A stretch of DNA of 15,722 bases. It comes from JALHNF01 sp039809305 (lineage in GTDB: Bacteria; Patescibacteriota; Minisyncoccia; Phycocordibacterales; UBA5272). Both the position numbers and the translations under genes were made by a program. The stretch is from the NCBI GenBank assembly GCA_039809305.1, contig JBDHUT010000012.1:1-15722 (forward strand), read 5' to 3'. Position 1 is the first letter of the stretch. Each line of letters opens with the position of its first letter. Under the pieces are notes generated by a model. That model saw only the letters and a program-made list of their open reading frames with translations. It ran no database searches and was not told where the DNA came from. Below are positions 1 to 6,946 of this stretch, piece by piece.

Positions 1-1436
1 GAGATATCCGCATCCAAAAAATGCAAAGATTAAAAGAGCTGGGCATGGAGTCGTATCCAAGTCAGGTTTTGCGTGATTTTTCACTTGCTGATGCTAAATC
101 AAATTTTGATACGTTAGAAAAAGACGGATCTTCAAAATCAGTGGCAGGGCGAGTTATGGCTATTCGGGGTCAAGGAGCGATTTTGTTTGTTGTTCTCTAT
201 GATGGCACTGAGCAACTACAGGTTGTTCTCAAAAAAGATGTTCTGGGTGAAGATCTCCTTGGACGATTTGTTGACCTTGCTGATATTGGTGATTTTATGT
301 CGTTCACAGGAACTTTTTTTGTTACTCAACGTGGCGAAAAGAGTATGCTTGCACAGTCGTGGACTATTGCAACCAAGTCTTTACTACCGCTTCCAGAAAA
401 GTGGCATGGATTAGTTGATGTTGATGAGCGGTATCGAAAACGTTATCTTGATATTCTTGTTGATCCAAAACTCAAGAAAACACTCGAATTAAAAAGTAAG
501 TTTTGGGATGTCACTCGTACCTTTTTGAAGGAAAAAGGATTTCTTGAAGTAGAAACACCGACTCTTGAAGTGACAACAGGCGGGGCAGAAGCAAACCCAT
601 TTAAGACGCATCACGCTGATTTTGATCTCCCGGTATATCTTCGTATTTCAGTTGGTGAACTTTGGCAAAAACGACTTATGGCCGCTGGATTTCCAAAAAC
701 CTTTGAAATAGGTCGTGTGTATCGCAATGAAGGCTCGTCACCAGATCATCTTCAAGAATTTGTGAATATGGAATTCTATTGGGCATATGCCAATTATGAA
801 GATGGTATGCAACTTGTTGAGGAAATGTATAAAAAAATTGCAGCAGATGTTTTTGGAAAAATGGAATTTAGTACTCGGGGTCATAACTTTAATTTTTCAC
901 ACCAGTGGAAACGAATTGATTATCGTCAAGAAGTTTTAAATAGAACAGGAATAGATGTACTTACAGCAACTGAAAATGAAATGAAAAGTAAACTCGATGA
1001 GCTTGGAGTAAAGTATTCTGGAGAAAATAGAGAGCGTTTAACGGATACACTTTGGAAATATTGTCGCAAGTCGATTTCAGGACCAGCATTTCTTGTAAAT
1101 CATCCAAAACTTGTATCACCACTTGCTAAAGCGAAAAAAGATAACCTTGAGCTAACAGAACGTTTTCAGGTTATCATTGCTGGAAGTGAAGTGGGGAATG
1201 GTTTTTCTGAACTTAATGATCCTCTGGATCAACGTGCTCGCTTTGAAGTTCAACAAAAACTTCTTGCAGAAGGTGATGATGAAGCAATGATGCCAGAATG
1301 GGAGTTTGTAGATATGTTAGAGCATGGCATGCCGCCTACATGTGGTTTTGGATTTGGTGAGCGCCTTTTTGCGTTTTTGGTAGATAAACCTCTTCGTGAA
1401 CTGCAATTTTTCCCTTTGATGAAGCCGAGAGAATAA
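1..1436 (+). CDS. lysS: Lysine--tRNA ligase, class II (5' end cut by window edge)
   Basis: Class IIb aminoacyl-tRNA synthetase that charges tRNA-Lys with lysine in the cytoplasm. Numbering from the ATG at 21: an OB-fold anticodon-binding region at about 20-125, then the catalytic core. Motif 1 is around FLKEKGFLEVETPTL (170-184), motif 2 is RVYRNEG (232-238), and motif 3 is GFGFGERL (442-449). LysRS-specific blocks are visible: THH after the first core strand, YLRIS, LVSPLAK, LTERF, SELNDPLDQR and HGMPP. Motif 3 carries Glu-Arg where the bacterial enzyme usually has Asp-Arg, a conservative change. The reading frame stays open upstream of the ATG at 21 to the window edge, and the residues there (DIRIQK) look like the normal LysRS N-terminal helix. 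The real start is therefore probably outside the window and the ATG at 21 is internal. The identification is firm. Confidence 0.95.
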   Translation, partial: DIRIQKMQRLKELGMESYPSQVLRDFSLADAKSNFDTLEKDGSSKSVAGRVMAIRGQGAILFVVLYDGTEQLQVVLKKDVLGEDLLGRFVDLADIGDFMSFTGTFFVTQRGEKSMLAQSWTIATKSLLPLPEKWHGLVDVDERYRKRYLDILVDPKLKKTLELKSKFWDVTRTFLKEKGFLEVETPTLEVTTGGAEANPFKTHHADFDLPVYLRISVGELWQKRLMAAGFPKTFEIGRVYRNEGSSPDHLQEFVNMEFYWAYANYEDGMQLVEEMYKKIAADVFGKMEFSTRGHNFNFSHQWKRIDYRQEVLNRTGIDVLTATENEMKSKLDELGVKYSGENRERLTDTLWKYCRKSISGPAFLVNHPKLVSPLAKAKKDNLELTERFQVIIAGSEVGNGFSELNDPLDQRARFEVQQKLLAEGDDEAMMPEWEFVDMLEHGMPPTCGFGFGERLFAFLVDKPLRELQFFPLMKPRE

Positions 1437-1445
1437 TCTCATTAT

Positions 1446-1473
1446 TTGACAATTAGTTATTTTCTATCATAAT
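1446..1473 (+). promoter_or_regulatory. Sigma-70-type promoter of the MaoC-like gene
   Basis: A consensus -35 TTGACA (1446-1451) and a near-consensus -10 CATAAT (1468-1473) are separated by 16 bases. Transcription would start near 1480, giving a leader of about 30 bases that contains the strong ribosome binding site. This is one of the best promoters in the window and separates the MaoC-like gene from lysS. Confidence 0.7.
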
Positions 1474-1496
1474 GAATTCTTCTCACTAAGCACCCA

Positions 1497-1503
1497 AAGG
1501 AGG
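1497..1503 (+). promoter_or_regulatory. Near-perfect Shine-Dalgarno sequence
   Basis: AAGGAGG followed by GTGATG lies 8 bases before the ATG at 1512 and is complementary to the canonical 16S 3' end. It fixes the start of the MaoC-like gene. It stands out because most other genes here (rsmH, ftsL, ftsI, murF, the b5-d1 gene, fecR) have no recognisable Shine-Dalgarno. Confidence 0.8.
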
Positions 1504-1511
1504 GTGATGAG

Positions 1512-1946
1512 ATGTGTGAAGCGGTGGAAGAAGATGTTGGGCTCAGCTTCAATGATCTGCAAGTTGGGCAAAGTTTCTCTTGGAAAAAAGTTTTTACTCG
1601 TAAAGGAGCTCAAGAACTCTGTAAAGTAATTGGTGACCACAATCGGATCCACTTCGACGATGAGTTTGCTCGTAGTCGTCGACATAAGGGTGCAATAGTC
1701 CATGGTCATTGGCTGCTTGGTGAAATATCAAGAGCGTGTGGTGATACCTACTTTGAACAAGGTGTCTGTGTCTTCAACCTTCAGTCTAGTTTTTCTGAGG
1801 GGGTGCTGTATGAAAAAGACTACACTTACCTGATCAAGGTTAACAGGCTTTTCCCCCGACTCAAGATAGTTATTCTAGGCTTTTCTCTTACGTCTCCCGA
1901 AGGAGAAAAATGCCTTGAGGGAGAGGTGAGGCTGAGGTTCCCGTGA
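1512..1946 (+). CDS. MaoC-like hotdog-fold dehydratase/hydratase
   Basis: A 144-residue single-hotdog protein of the MaoC / (R)-specific enoyl-CoA hydratase (PhaJ-like) family, which hydrates 2-enoyl-CoA thioesters. The hydratase signature is clear at residues 41-50, GDHNRIHFDD, giving the catalytic Asp42-x4-His47 pair. The conserved helix and HG motif (VHGHWLLG, 63-70) follow. The substrate is not deducible: no fatty-acid, PHA or CoA-thioester genes lie nearby, and such pathways are usually missing in this type of organism. Codon use differs from its neighbours, with many CTG, AGG and C-ending codons (TTC, GAC, CAC, TAC). The gene also has its own promoter, strong Shine-Dalgarno and terminator. 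Together these suggest a horizontally acquired cassette placed between lysS and mraZ. The TGA stop shows that TGA is a stop codon here. Confidence 0.85.
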   Translation: MCEAVEEDVGLSFNDLQVGQSFSWKKVFTRKGAQELCKVIGDHNRIHFDDEFARSRRHKGAIVHGHWLLGEISRACGDTYFEQGVCVFNLQSSFSEGVLYEKDYTYLIKVNRLFPRLKIVILGFSLTSPEGEKCLEGEVRLRFP

Positions 1947-1987
1947 CCTGTCTCCCTTCTGAAAATCCCAATGTACCAAAGAATCTC

Positions 1988-2024
1988 GAACCCTCGTCCA
2001 AAGTCTCGGATGAGGGTTCTTTTT
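1988..2024 (+). terminator. Rho-independent terminator after the MaoC-like gene
   Basis: A 12-bp stem (1988-1999 with 2008-2019, one G-U pair) closes an 8-base loop and is followed directly by five T (2020-2024). It ends the MaoC-like transcript and insulates the dcw cluster downstream. Confidence 0.9.
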
Positions 2025-2042
2025 GTGGATAACTGTGGAACA
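2024..2042. promoter_or_regulatory. DnaA box plus a degenerate copy upstream of mraZ
   Basis: TGTGGATAA (2024-2032) is the exact complement of the consensus DnaA box TTATCCACA. Exactly 10 bases further on, TGTGGAACA (2034-2042) matches 7 of 9. The pair sits between the upstream terminator and the mraZ promoter, about 30-50 bases before the -10, where DnaA binding could affect dcw transcription. The match is seen directly; the regulatory role is inferred, and a single perfect 9-mer could be chance. Confidence 0.45.
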
Positions 2043-2062
2043 GGGTAGTGGTAATGTTTCAT

Positions 2063-2099
2063 AAAGTGGTATATAATGTCATTAAGTGGGATGAAGTGG
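2063..2099 (+). promoter_or_regulatory. MraZ operator (10-bp direct repeats) over the dcw promoter
   Basis: Four 7-mers lie in exact 10-bp register: AAAGTGG (2063-2069), ATAATGT (2073-2079, degenerate), TAAGTGG (2083-2089) and GAAGTGG (2093-2099). A further TAGTGG ends at 2051, out of register. Published MraZ operators are tandem repeats of this type: AAAGTGK-N3 in mycoplasmas and TGGGN repeats in E. coli. The array overlaps the -10 TATAAT (2072-2077) and the predicted start site, as expected for autoregulation of the mraZ operon. It also shows that the upstream in-frame ATG at 2076 is operator/promoter DNA, not the gene start. Confidence 0.8.
2072..2077 (+). promoter_or_regulatory. -10 element of the mraZ/dcw promoter
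   Basis: A perfect TATAAT predicts a start near 2084 and a leader of about 40 bases before the mraZ ATG at 2127. No good -35 is visible 16-18 bases upstream (TGGTAA at 2049-2054 matches 3 of 6), so the promoter may be weak or need an activator. Confidence 0.6.
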
Positions 2100-2126
2100 C
2101 ATGCTTCATTTTCGCTCAGAAATACA

Positions 2127-2561
2127 ATGTTAATTGGCCAACACAGACATACTTTAGATCCAAAGAAAAGAATTTCGCTTCCTGCGAAGTTTAGAAAAGA
2201 GCTTGGAAAAAAAGTGGTTCTTACAAATGGTCTTGATCATTGTATTTTTGTTTACAGTATTAAGGAGTGGCAAACAATTGCTTCCAAACTTGGCAACTTA
2301 GGGTTTGGTAATGCAAGTACTCGTAGTTTTAATCGATTTTTACTTGGTGGTGCAGAGGAAGTAGAAATTGATTCTGCGGGTCGAATTTTGGTCCCTGATT
2401 TTTTGAAAGAGTTCGCGGGTCTTCAAGAGAAAGTTATCCTTACAGGTGTTCAAAATCGTGTGGAAATTTGGGACGAAGCACGATGGGGTACATATGTAAA
2501 AGCTGTTGGAGAAGAAGCTGACGCACTTGCAGAAAAACTTGGAGAAGTTGGTCTTATTTAA
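2127..2561 (+). CDS. mraZ: Transcriptional regulator MraZ
   Basis: A DNA-binding protein with two SpoVT/AbrB-type half-domains that forms a ring and represses the dcw operon through tandem operator repeats. The start chosen at 2127 gives 144 residues beginning MLIGQHRHTLDPKKRISLP, the normal MraZ N-terminus. The second repeat appears at about residue 75-100 (EEVEIDSAGRILVPDFLKEF). The longer open frame from 2076 would add 17 residues encoded by the -10 box and operator and is rejected. Two bases separate it from rsmH, so the two genes are co-transcribed. No Shine-Dalgarno is evident. Confidence 0.93.
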   Translation: MLIGQHRHTLDPKKRISLPAKFRKELGKKVVLTNGLDHCIFVYSIKEWQTIASKLGNLGFGNASTRSFNRFLLGGAEEVEIDSAGRILVPDFLKEFAGLQEKVILTGVQNRVEIWDEARWGTYVKAVGEEADALAEKLGEVGLI

Positions 2562-2563
2562 AT

Positions 2564-3460
2564 ATGAGACATATTCCAGTTCTTTTACAAGAAACAATAG
2601 AAACACTTGAACCAAAAAAAGGAGACACTGTGCTTGATTGTACATTTAACCGTGCTGGACATAGTGTTGAGCTGGCAAAGAAAATAGGGAAGTCGGGAAC
2701 TCTTATTGGATTTGACCTGGACCATGTTGCTTTACAAGAAGGTGAAGCAATTCTTAAAAAAGAGCTCGGTGCAAATCTTCCTCAAGTGATTCTTTGTGAA
2801 ACAAATTTTCGCCGCGTGGCAGAAGTCCTGCAAGATAAAAGAGTTCAAAATGTTGATGTTCTCCTTGCGGATTTAGGGATAAGTTCTCAGGAGCTTGATA
2901 TCTCTGGGCGTGGGTTTACTTTTCAAAAAGATGAACCTCTTCAGATGACCCTTTCTTCTCGAGAAGATTCGTTAATTACTGCATACACAGTAGTTAATGA
3001 GTGGGCACAAGAGACATTGGTAGAGATACTTCGTGCATTTAGTGATGAGTCATATGCAGGGCGGATTGCAAGACATATCATTGAAGCAAGAGAAATAAAG
3101 CCAATTACAACAACAAAAGAACTTGCAGATATTGTGTATCACGCGGTCCCTGTTGCTTACAAAAGAGGAAAGATTCATCCAGCTACAAAAACATTCCAAG
3201 CGATTCGAATGGCTGTAAATGATGAAGTTGGAGCCTTACAAGAACTTCTTTTATCCCTACCAGGAGTTATTACGAAGGGAGGAAGAGTTGGTTTCATATC
3301 GTTCCATAGTGTGGAAGACAGATTGATAAAAAATTACTTCCGAGACCATAAAGATGGGTGGCAGGTAGTAACCAAAAAACCGATTATACCTTCACAAAAA
3401 GAGGAGAAAGAAAATCCTCGATCACGCAGTGCAAAATTACGAGTTTATATAAAAAAATAA
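2564..3460 (+). CDS. rsmH: 16S rRNA (cytosine(1402)-N(4))-methyltransferase RsmH
   Basis: SAM-dependent methyltransferase that N4-methylates C1402 of 16S rRNA (formerly MraW). Family blocks are HIPVLLQE at 3-10, the SAM motif DCTFNRAGHS at 25-34, ADLGISSQELD at about 100, RGFTF, HPATKTFQAIRMAVNDEV from 205, and ISFHSVEDR. At 298 residues the length is normal. Two motifs are altered: the glycine-rich SAM loop has Asn, Arg and Ala where the family prefers Gly-x-Gly, and the usual DGPLDMRM block reads DEPLQMTL. The gene sits in the conserved mraZ-rsmH-ftsL order. The altered loops may be typical of this lineage and do not prevent the assignment. Confidence 0.94.
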   Translation: MRHIPVLLQETIETLEPKKGDTVLDCTFNRAGHSVELAKKIGKSGTLIGFDLDHVALQEGEAILKKELGANLPQVILCETNFRRVAEVLQDKRVQNVDVLLADLGISSQELDISGRGFTFQKDEPLQMTLSSREDSLITAYTVVNEWAQETLVEILRAFSDESYAGRIARHIIEAREIKPITTTKELADIVYHAVPVAYKRGKIHPATKTFQAIRMAVNDEVGALQELLLSLPGVITKGGRVGFISFHSVEDRLIKNYFRDHKDGWQVVTKKPIIPSQKEEKENPRSRSAKLRVYIKK

Positions 3461-3462
3461 TT

Positions 3463-3759
3463 ATGAAAAAACAAACACAGCAAAGAAAACAATTCAAACT
3501 GCATACTTACATTTGGTCGCTGTTTGTTTTTTCAATACTTGCATACTGTGGAACGATAGGAATGATTACATTTGATGTTGTTGAGCGTAAGTCGCTCAAT
3601 CAAGAAGCACAAAAAATTGCCGCTCTTGTTGCAAAACAAGAGGAAGTTCTTTCTGAAAAAACAAGAACTCTTTCTGTTGGTTCTGGACCTATGCTTCAGT
3701 CTCAGGTGGTTGCATATATAGACGTACAAGAAGTAGAAGCTATTGGATTTGCACAATAA
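3463..3759 (+). CDS. ftsL: FtsL-like small bitopic division protein
   Basis: A 98-residue protein with a short basic cytoplasmic N-terminus (MKKQTQQRKQ), one membrane helix (about residues 14-36) and an extracytoplasmic segment with heptad-like character (about 40-70). That is the build of FtsL, which pairs with FtsB/DivIC and activates septal peptidoglycan synthesis. FtsL diverges too much for sequence alone to prove the call; the position between rsmH and ftsI is the main support. The ATG at 3463, two bases after the rsmH stop, is chosen. The open frame extends back to 3358 inside rsmH, but that extension is an overlap artefact lacking the family N-terminus. Confidence 0.7.
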   Translation: MKKQTQQRKQFKLHTYIWSLFVFSILAYCGTIGMITFDVVERKSLNQEAQKIAALVAKQEEVLSEKTRTLSVGSGPMLQSQVVAYIDVQEVEAIGFAQ

Positions 3760-3777
3760 TCTCAAGGTCTTTACAAT
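3749..3777 (+). promoter_or_regulatory. Possible promoter directly upstream of ftsI
   Basis: TACAAT (3772-3777, 5 of 6 to the -10 consensus) lies 17 bases after TTGCAC (3749-3754, 3 of 6) and 8 bases before the ftsI ATG. If used, it would give a leaderless or nearly leaderless ftsI mRNA. In AT-rich DNA this could be chance. Confidence 0.3.
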
Positions 3778-3785
3778 GAAGATAC

Positions 3786-5531
3786 ATGGCTTCGCATAAG
3801 TTTGTTTCTTCTGTAGATCGTGTCGGTTTTTTTAGTATCACTGCAACGGTAGTTATATTTCTTTTTATTGCGCGCCTTGTGTTTGTGCAAGGTATGCAGG
3901 GTGATGAATATAAAAAACAAGCCGAAGGCCAGTATGTACCCGCTGTCACACCGATATTTAATAGAGGAAATATTTTCTTAAAATCAAAAACCGGAGAAGA
4001 GATACCAATCGCTTCTCTTGAAGAATATTACACCTTAGCTATACAGCCAAATAAAGTGACGGATGTAGATGCTATGATCAGAGAATTTTCTCACCTCGGT
4101 ATTGTATTTGATGAAAAAAATGTTCGCAATCGTGCAGAAAAAAAAGATGATCCATATGAAGAGATTGTTAAAGATGTCTCTAAAAAATCGGTTGATGCAT
4201 TGAAAGAAAAGAAGATATCAGGACTCTTTTTTAATAAAAATTATAGACGTATATATCCACAACAATATACCGGGAGCCAGGTTGTTGGTTTTGTGGGAAG
4301 TGACGGAAGTGTGCTCCGTGGGCAATATGGTCTTGAGCGTACGTACGATGATGTTTTAGAGCGAATAAGTACTGCTCCTATAAACGTTTTTGCTGACGTA
4401 TTTTCTGACATAGATGATACGCTTCGCGAAAAGGTGAAGAAAGAAGATGCTGACATAGTACTCACCATGGATCCTGTTGCCCTCGATGCGCTTCATAAAG
4501 CTTTGGTGTCAATTCAAACAACCTGGAGTCCAGAAATGGTTGGAGGAATAATTATGGATCCAAAGACAGGGAAGATTCTTGCGATGGACGCACTCCCTTC
4601 TTTTGATCCAAATGAGTATGCTGAATATAAAACATCTCGTTTTGTAAATCCAAACGTTGAGAGTGTTTTTGAGATGGGTTCTATTATAAAGGTGCTTACT
4701 ATGGCCGCAGGTATAGACTCTGGAAAAGTTACTCCAACGACCACGTATAATGATAAGGGGACGATTGTCTTGAATGGTTATAAGATAAATAATTTCGACA
4801 AGAAAGCACGGGGAGTTGTCTCTATGCAAGAAGTTCTTAATAAGTCGCTTAATACAGGTGTTATTTTTGTGATGCAGCAAATGGGGCAGCTTGAGTTTGC
4901 GCGATATTTTAGAGAGGTCTACGGCCTTATTCAGAAAACAAATATAGACCTACCGAACGAAGTTAATAACTTGGTAAAAAATTTACAATCAAAGGAAGAA
5001 GTTAATTATGCAACAGCATCTTTTGGACAAGGTATTGCCCTTACCCCGATTGCGACTATCCGCGCGCTTTCAGTGGTTGCAAATGGTGGCTATCTAGTAA
5101 CGCCATATGTAGCAGACGAAATAGTGTATAAAGATGGAACACGTACAAAAATTACTCGGCCAGATCCAGTACAAACCTTAAAGAAAGAATCGAGCGAAAC
5201 AATCACTCAAATGTTGGTACGCGTTGTAGATACCGAGCTTGGACAGGGAAAATACTCAATGAAAGAGTACGCTCTTGCTGCAAAGACTGGAACGGCAGAA
5301 ATTCCAAATGCAACTGGTGGCTACCGTGAAGACGCATATCTTCACTCTTTCTTTGGTTACTACCCTGCATATGAACCACGTTTTATTGTGCTCCTGTATC
5401 AGGTACATCCAAAAGGGGGGTATGAAGCACGGTACGCATCTCAGACACTTACCGAACCTTTTTTTGACATAGCTCACACCTTATTGTCATATTTTTCTGT
5501 ACCACCTGATCGTAATAAAAATACGGAATAA
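3786..5531 (+). CDS. ftsI: Class B penicillin-binding protein / septal transpeptidase FtsI
   Basis: DD-transpeptidase that cross-links peptidoglycan at the septum. It has an N-terminal membrane anchor (about residues 13-36), a PBP dimerisation/pedestal region (about 45-215) and a transpeptidase domain (about 245-570). The three active-site motifs are intact: Ser299-Ile-Ile-Lys302 (SxxK), Ser354-Leu-Asn356 (SxN) and Lys500-Thr-Gly502 (KTG, followed by TAEI). The length of 581 residues is normal for the family. No PASTA repeats are present. The ATG at 3786 gives a short hydrophilic lead into the anchor; an ATG at 3776 is out of frame. It follows ftsL as in other dcw clusters. FtsI (septal) rather than the elongation PBP2 is inferred from this context. 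Confidence 0.93.
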   Translation: MASHKFVSSVDRVGFFSITATVVIFLFIARLVFVQGMQGDEYKKQAEGQYVPAVTPIFNRGNIFLKSKTGEEIPIASLEEYYTLAIQPNKVTDVDAMIREFSHLGIVFDEKNVRNRAEKKDDPYEEIVKDVSKKSVDALKEKKISGLFFNKNYRRIYPQQYTGSQVVGFVGSDGSVLRGQYGLERTYDDVLERISTAPINVFADVFSDIDDTLREKVKKEDADIVLTMDPVALDALHKALVSIQTTWSPEMVGGIIMDPKTGKILAMDALPSFDPNEYAEYKTSRFVNPNVESVFEMGSIIKVLTMAAGIDSGKVTPTTTYNDKGTIVLNGYKINNFDKKARGVVSMQEVLNKSLNTGVIFVMQQMGQLEFARYFREVYGLIQKTNIDLPNEVNNLVKNLQSKEEVNYATASFGQGIALTPIATIRALSVVANGGYLVTPYVADEIVYKDGTRTKITRPDPVQTLKKESSETITQMLVRVVDTELGQGKYSMKEYALAAKTGTAEIPNATGGYREDAYLHSFFGYYPAYEPRFIVLLYQVHPKGGYEARYASQTLTEPFFDIAHTLLSYFSVPPDRNKNTE

Positions 5532-5536
5532 TATCG

Positions 5537-5542
5537 TATACT
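5537..5542 (+). promoter_or_regulatory. Possible -10 element for a leaderless murF transcript
   Basis: TATACT (5 of 6) ends 7 bases before the murF ATG, placing a predicted start at or next to the A of the start codon. No -35 is recognisable. Independent transcription of murF is inferred, not shown. Confidence 0.35.
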
Positions 5543-5549
5543 AGTTTCT

Positions 5550-6860
5550 ATGCAGTCATTTTTTAAACCATTTGTCGTATATATGCTTCGTGCTCTTGCA
5601 CAAGCAACTCTCAAAACTTATAAACCAAAAATTATTGCCGTCACGGGGAACATTGGAAAAACGTCTACAAAAGATGCGATATTTGCTGCTATAGCAACTA
5701 CGTATTCAGCTCGAAAAAGTTACAAAAGTTTTAATAGTGAAATAGGTGTCCCACTTACTATTTTAGGTGAAGATAATCAGTGGAGTAACCCATTCGGATG
5801 GCTTGCACTTTTCACACGAAGTGCGCTTCGTCTTATTGTGCGTGAAGAATATCCAACATGGCTTGTACTTGAAGTCGGAGCAGATGCTCCAGGTGACATA
5901 GAAAACATCACAAAATGGCTCAAGCCTGACATTGCAGTCCTTACTCAATTTGGAGAAGTTCCTGTGCATATAGAAAACTACAAAAATGACAGAACCCTTG
6001 TTGTAAGAGAAAAAGCATTTTTACCAAAAGCGCTAAAAAAAGATGGTGTGTTTGTGTACTGTGGTGATGATGCTGATGCAAGTCAAATTGCTGAAGGTAT
6101 AGCGCGAACAAAAGTTAATTTCGGTTTTAAAAAAGACAACACAGTTTCTATTCATAACGATATTTTTTTGTACAACACAAAAGAAAATGACAAAAAGAAT
6201 TTAGCTGGTATGCAGTACGAGCTTCATACCCAGGACGGTAAGGTTGTCCATATCGAAAGAAAGGGTTACCTAGGGCGAGTGTATGCTATGGCAGGTGCCG
6301 CAGCGTGTGCGGTAGCAAAAATTCTTGATGTTGATCTGAATCTACTCGACAAAGCTCTTTCTGAATACACTCCAGAATCAGGAAGAATGCGGATTTTAGA
6401 AGGTGTAAAAGGTTCCATACTTCTTGATGACACTTATAACGCTGCCCCAAAAGCTATGAAGCATGCACTTGATACGTTGCAGACCGTAGATGCACGAGGA
6501 AAGAAGGTTGCTATTTTAGGGGATATGCTTGAGCTTGGAAAACATACAGAAAAAGTACATAAAGACATTGGAAAAGAAGCAAGTCAGGCAGCCCACACTT
6601 TGATCACTGTTGGAATGCGTGCGCGCTTTATTGCGGAGGGTGCTTTAAATGAGGGTATGAGTGAAAATAACATTTTTCAATTTGAAGATTCTCGCAGTGC
6701 AGGGAAGTTTGCTGAGGGTTTAATTGGCGAAGGAGATGTTGTTCTGGTAAAAGGTTCTCAAGGAATACGTATGGAAAAAGCTGTTGAAGAACTTCTGAGA
6801 TACCCAGAAATGAAGGAAGACTTACTTGTACGGCAAAGTGGAGAGTGGAGAGGGAGGTAG
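5550..6860 (+). CDS. murF: UDP-N-acetylmuramoyl-tripeptide--D-alanyl-D-alanine ligase (MurF), N-terminally reduced
   Basis: ATP-dependent Mur ligase that adds D-Ala-D-Ala to the UDP-MurNAc-tripeptide, the last cytoplasmic step of the wall precursor. Motifs: P-loop GNIGKTSTKD at 33-42; EVGAD in the central domain near 108; DDTYNAAP, the MurF-type DDSYNANP motif, near 290; GDMLELG near 323; and LVKGSQGIRMEK near 400. Canonical MurF has a UDP-substrate domain of about 80-90 residues before the P-loop. Here only about 32 residues precede it, and they are hydrophobic and basic (FFKPFVVYMLRALAQ), so that domain is missing and a membrane-contacting helix may replace it. MurF is preferred over MurE/MurC because of the DDTYNAAP block and dcw position. 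Confidence 0.85.
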   Translation: MQSFFKPFVVYMLRALAQATLKTYKPKIIAVTGNIGKTSTKDAIFAAIATTYSARKSYKSFNSEIGVPLTILGEDNQWSNPFGWLALFTRSALRLIVREEYPTWLVLEVGADAPGDIENITKWLKPDIAVLTQFGEVPVHIENYKNDRTLVVREKAFLPKALKKDGVFVYCGDDADASQIAEGIARTKVNFGFKKDNTVSIHNDIFLYNTKENDKKNLAGMQYELHTQDGKVVHIERKGYLGRVYAMAGAAACAVAKILDVDLNLLDKALSEYTPESGRMRILEGVKGSILLDDTYNAAPKAMKHALDTLQTVDARGKKVAILGDMLELGKHTEKVHKDIGKEASQAAHTLITVGMRARFIAEGALNEGMSENNIFQFEDSRSAGKFAEGLIGEGDVVLVKGSQGIRMEKAVEELLRYPEMKEDLLVRQSGEWRGR

Positions 6861-6885
6861 TCTTTACAGTATTGAGTGTTCTAGT

Positions 6886-6905
6886 TTTAGATTTTTGTAT
6901 CTAAA
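6886..6905. other. AT-rich hairpin between murF and the b5-d1 gene
   Basis: TTTAGAT (6886-6892) and ATCTAAA (6899-6905) form a 7-bp stem with a 6-base loop. There is no GC-rich stem and no following T run, so it is a poor intrinsic terminator. It could be an operator-like palindrome for the gene downstream or chance. Confidence 0.25.
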
Positions 6906-6934
6906 GTAGTTGGTGTAAATTTTGATTCATAAGG

Positions 6935-6940
6935 TATACT
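6935..6940 (+). promoter_or_regulatory. Possible -10 element for the b5-d1 gene (leaderless)
   Basis: TATACT (5 of 6) ends 6 bases before the ATG at 6947, so the expected start coincides with the start codon. A weak -35 candidate, TTGGTG (6910-6915), lies 19 bases upstream. A second hexamer, TATAAT (6943-6948), overlaps the ATG and would start transcription inside the gene, so it is less likely. Confidence 0.4.
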
Positions 6941-6946
6941 ATTATA

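Noticed and set aside
21..1436. Aspartyl- or asparaginyl-tRNA synthetase instead of lysyl
   Set aside because: The GERL motif 3 resembles some AspRS/AsnRS, but the THH, YLRIS, SPLAK, LTERF, SELNDPLDQR and HGMPP blocks are those of class II LysRS.
1941..1946. TGA read as glycine (code 25, Gracilibacteria/SR1)
   Set aside because: TGA ends the MaoC-like gene at the expected length just before a terminator, and no conserved gene here contains an internal TGA.
2024..2042. Replication origin
   Set aside because: Only one perfect DnaA box and one weak copy are present, with no AT-rich unwinding region and no dnaA/dnaN nearby; promoter regulation or chance is more likely.
2076..2126. Upstream in-frame ATG giving MraZ 17 extra residues
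   Set aside because: It lies inside TATAATG and the MraZ operator repeats, and the family N-terminus begins at the ATG at 2127.
3358..3462. Longer start for the FtsL-like gene inside rsmH
   Set aside because: The extension is rsmH DNA read in another frame. The ATG at 3463 follows the rsmH stop and gives the expected short basic tail plus membrane helix.
4509..4880. Minus-strand open frame of 123 codons opposite ftsI
   Set aside because: Shadow of ftsI, whose three catalytic motifs fix the coding strand. The product is low-complexity with no recognisable domain.
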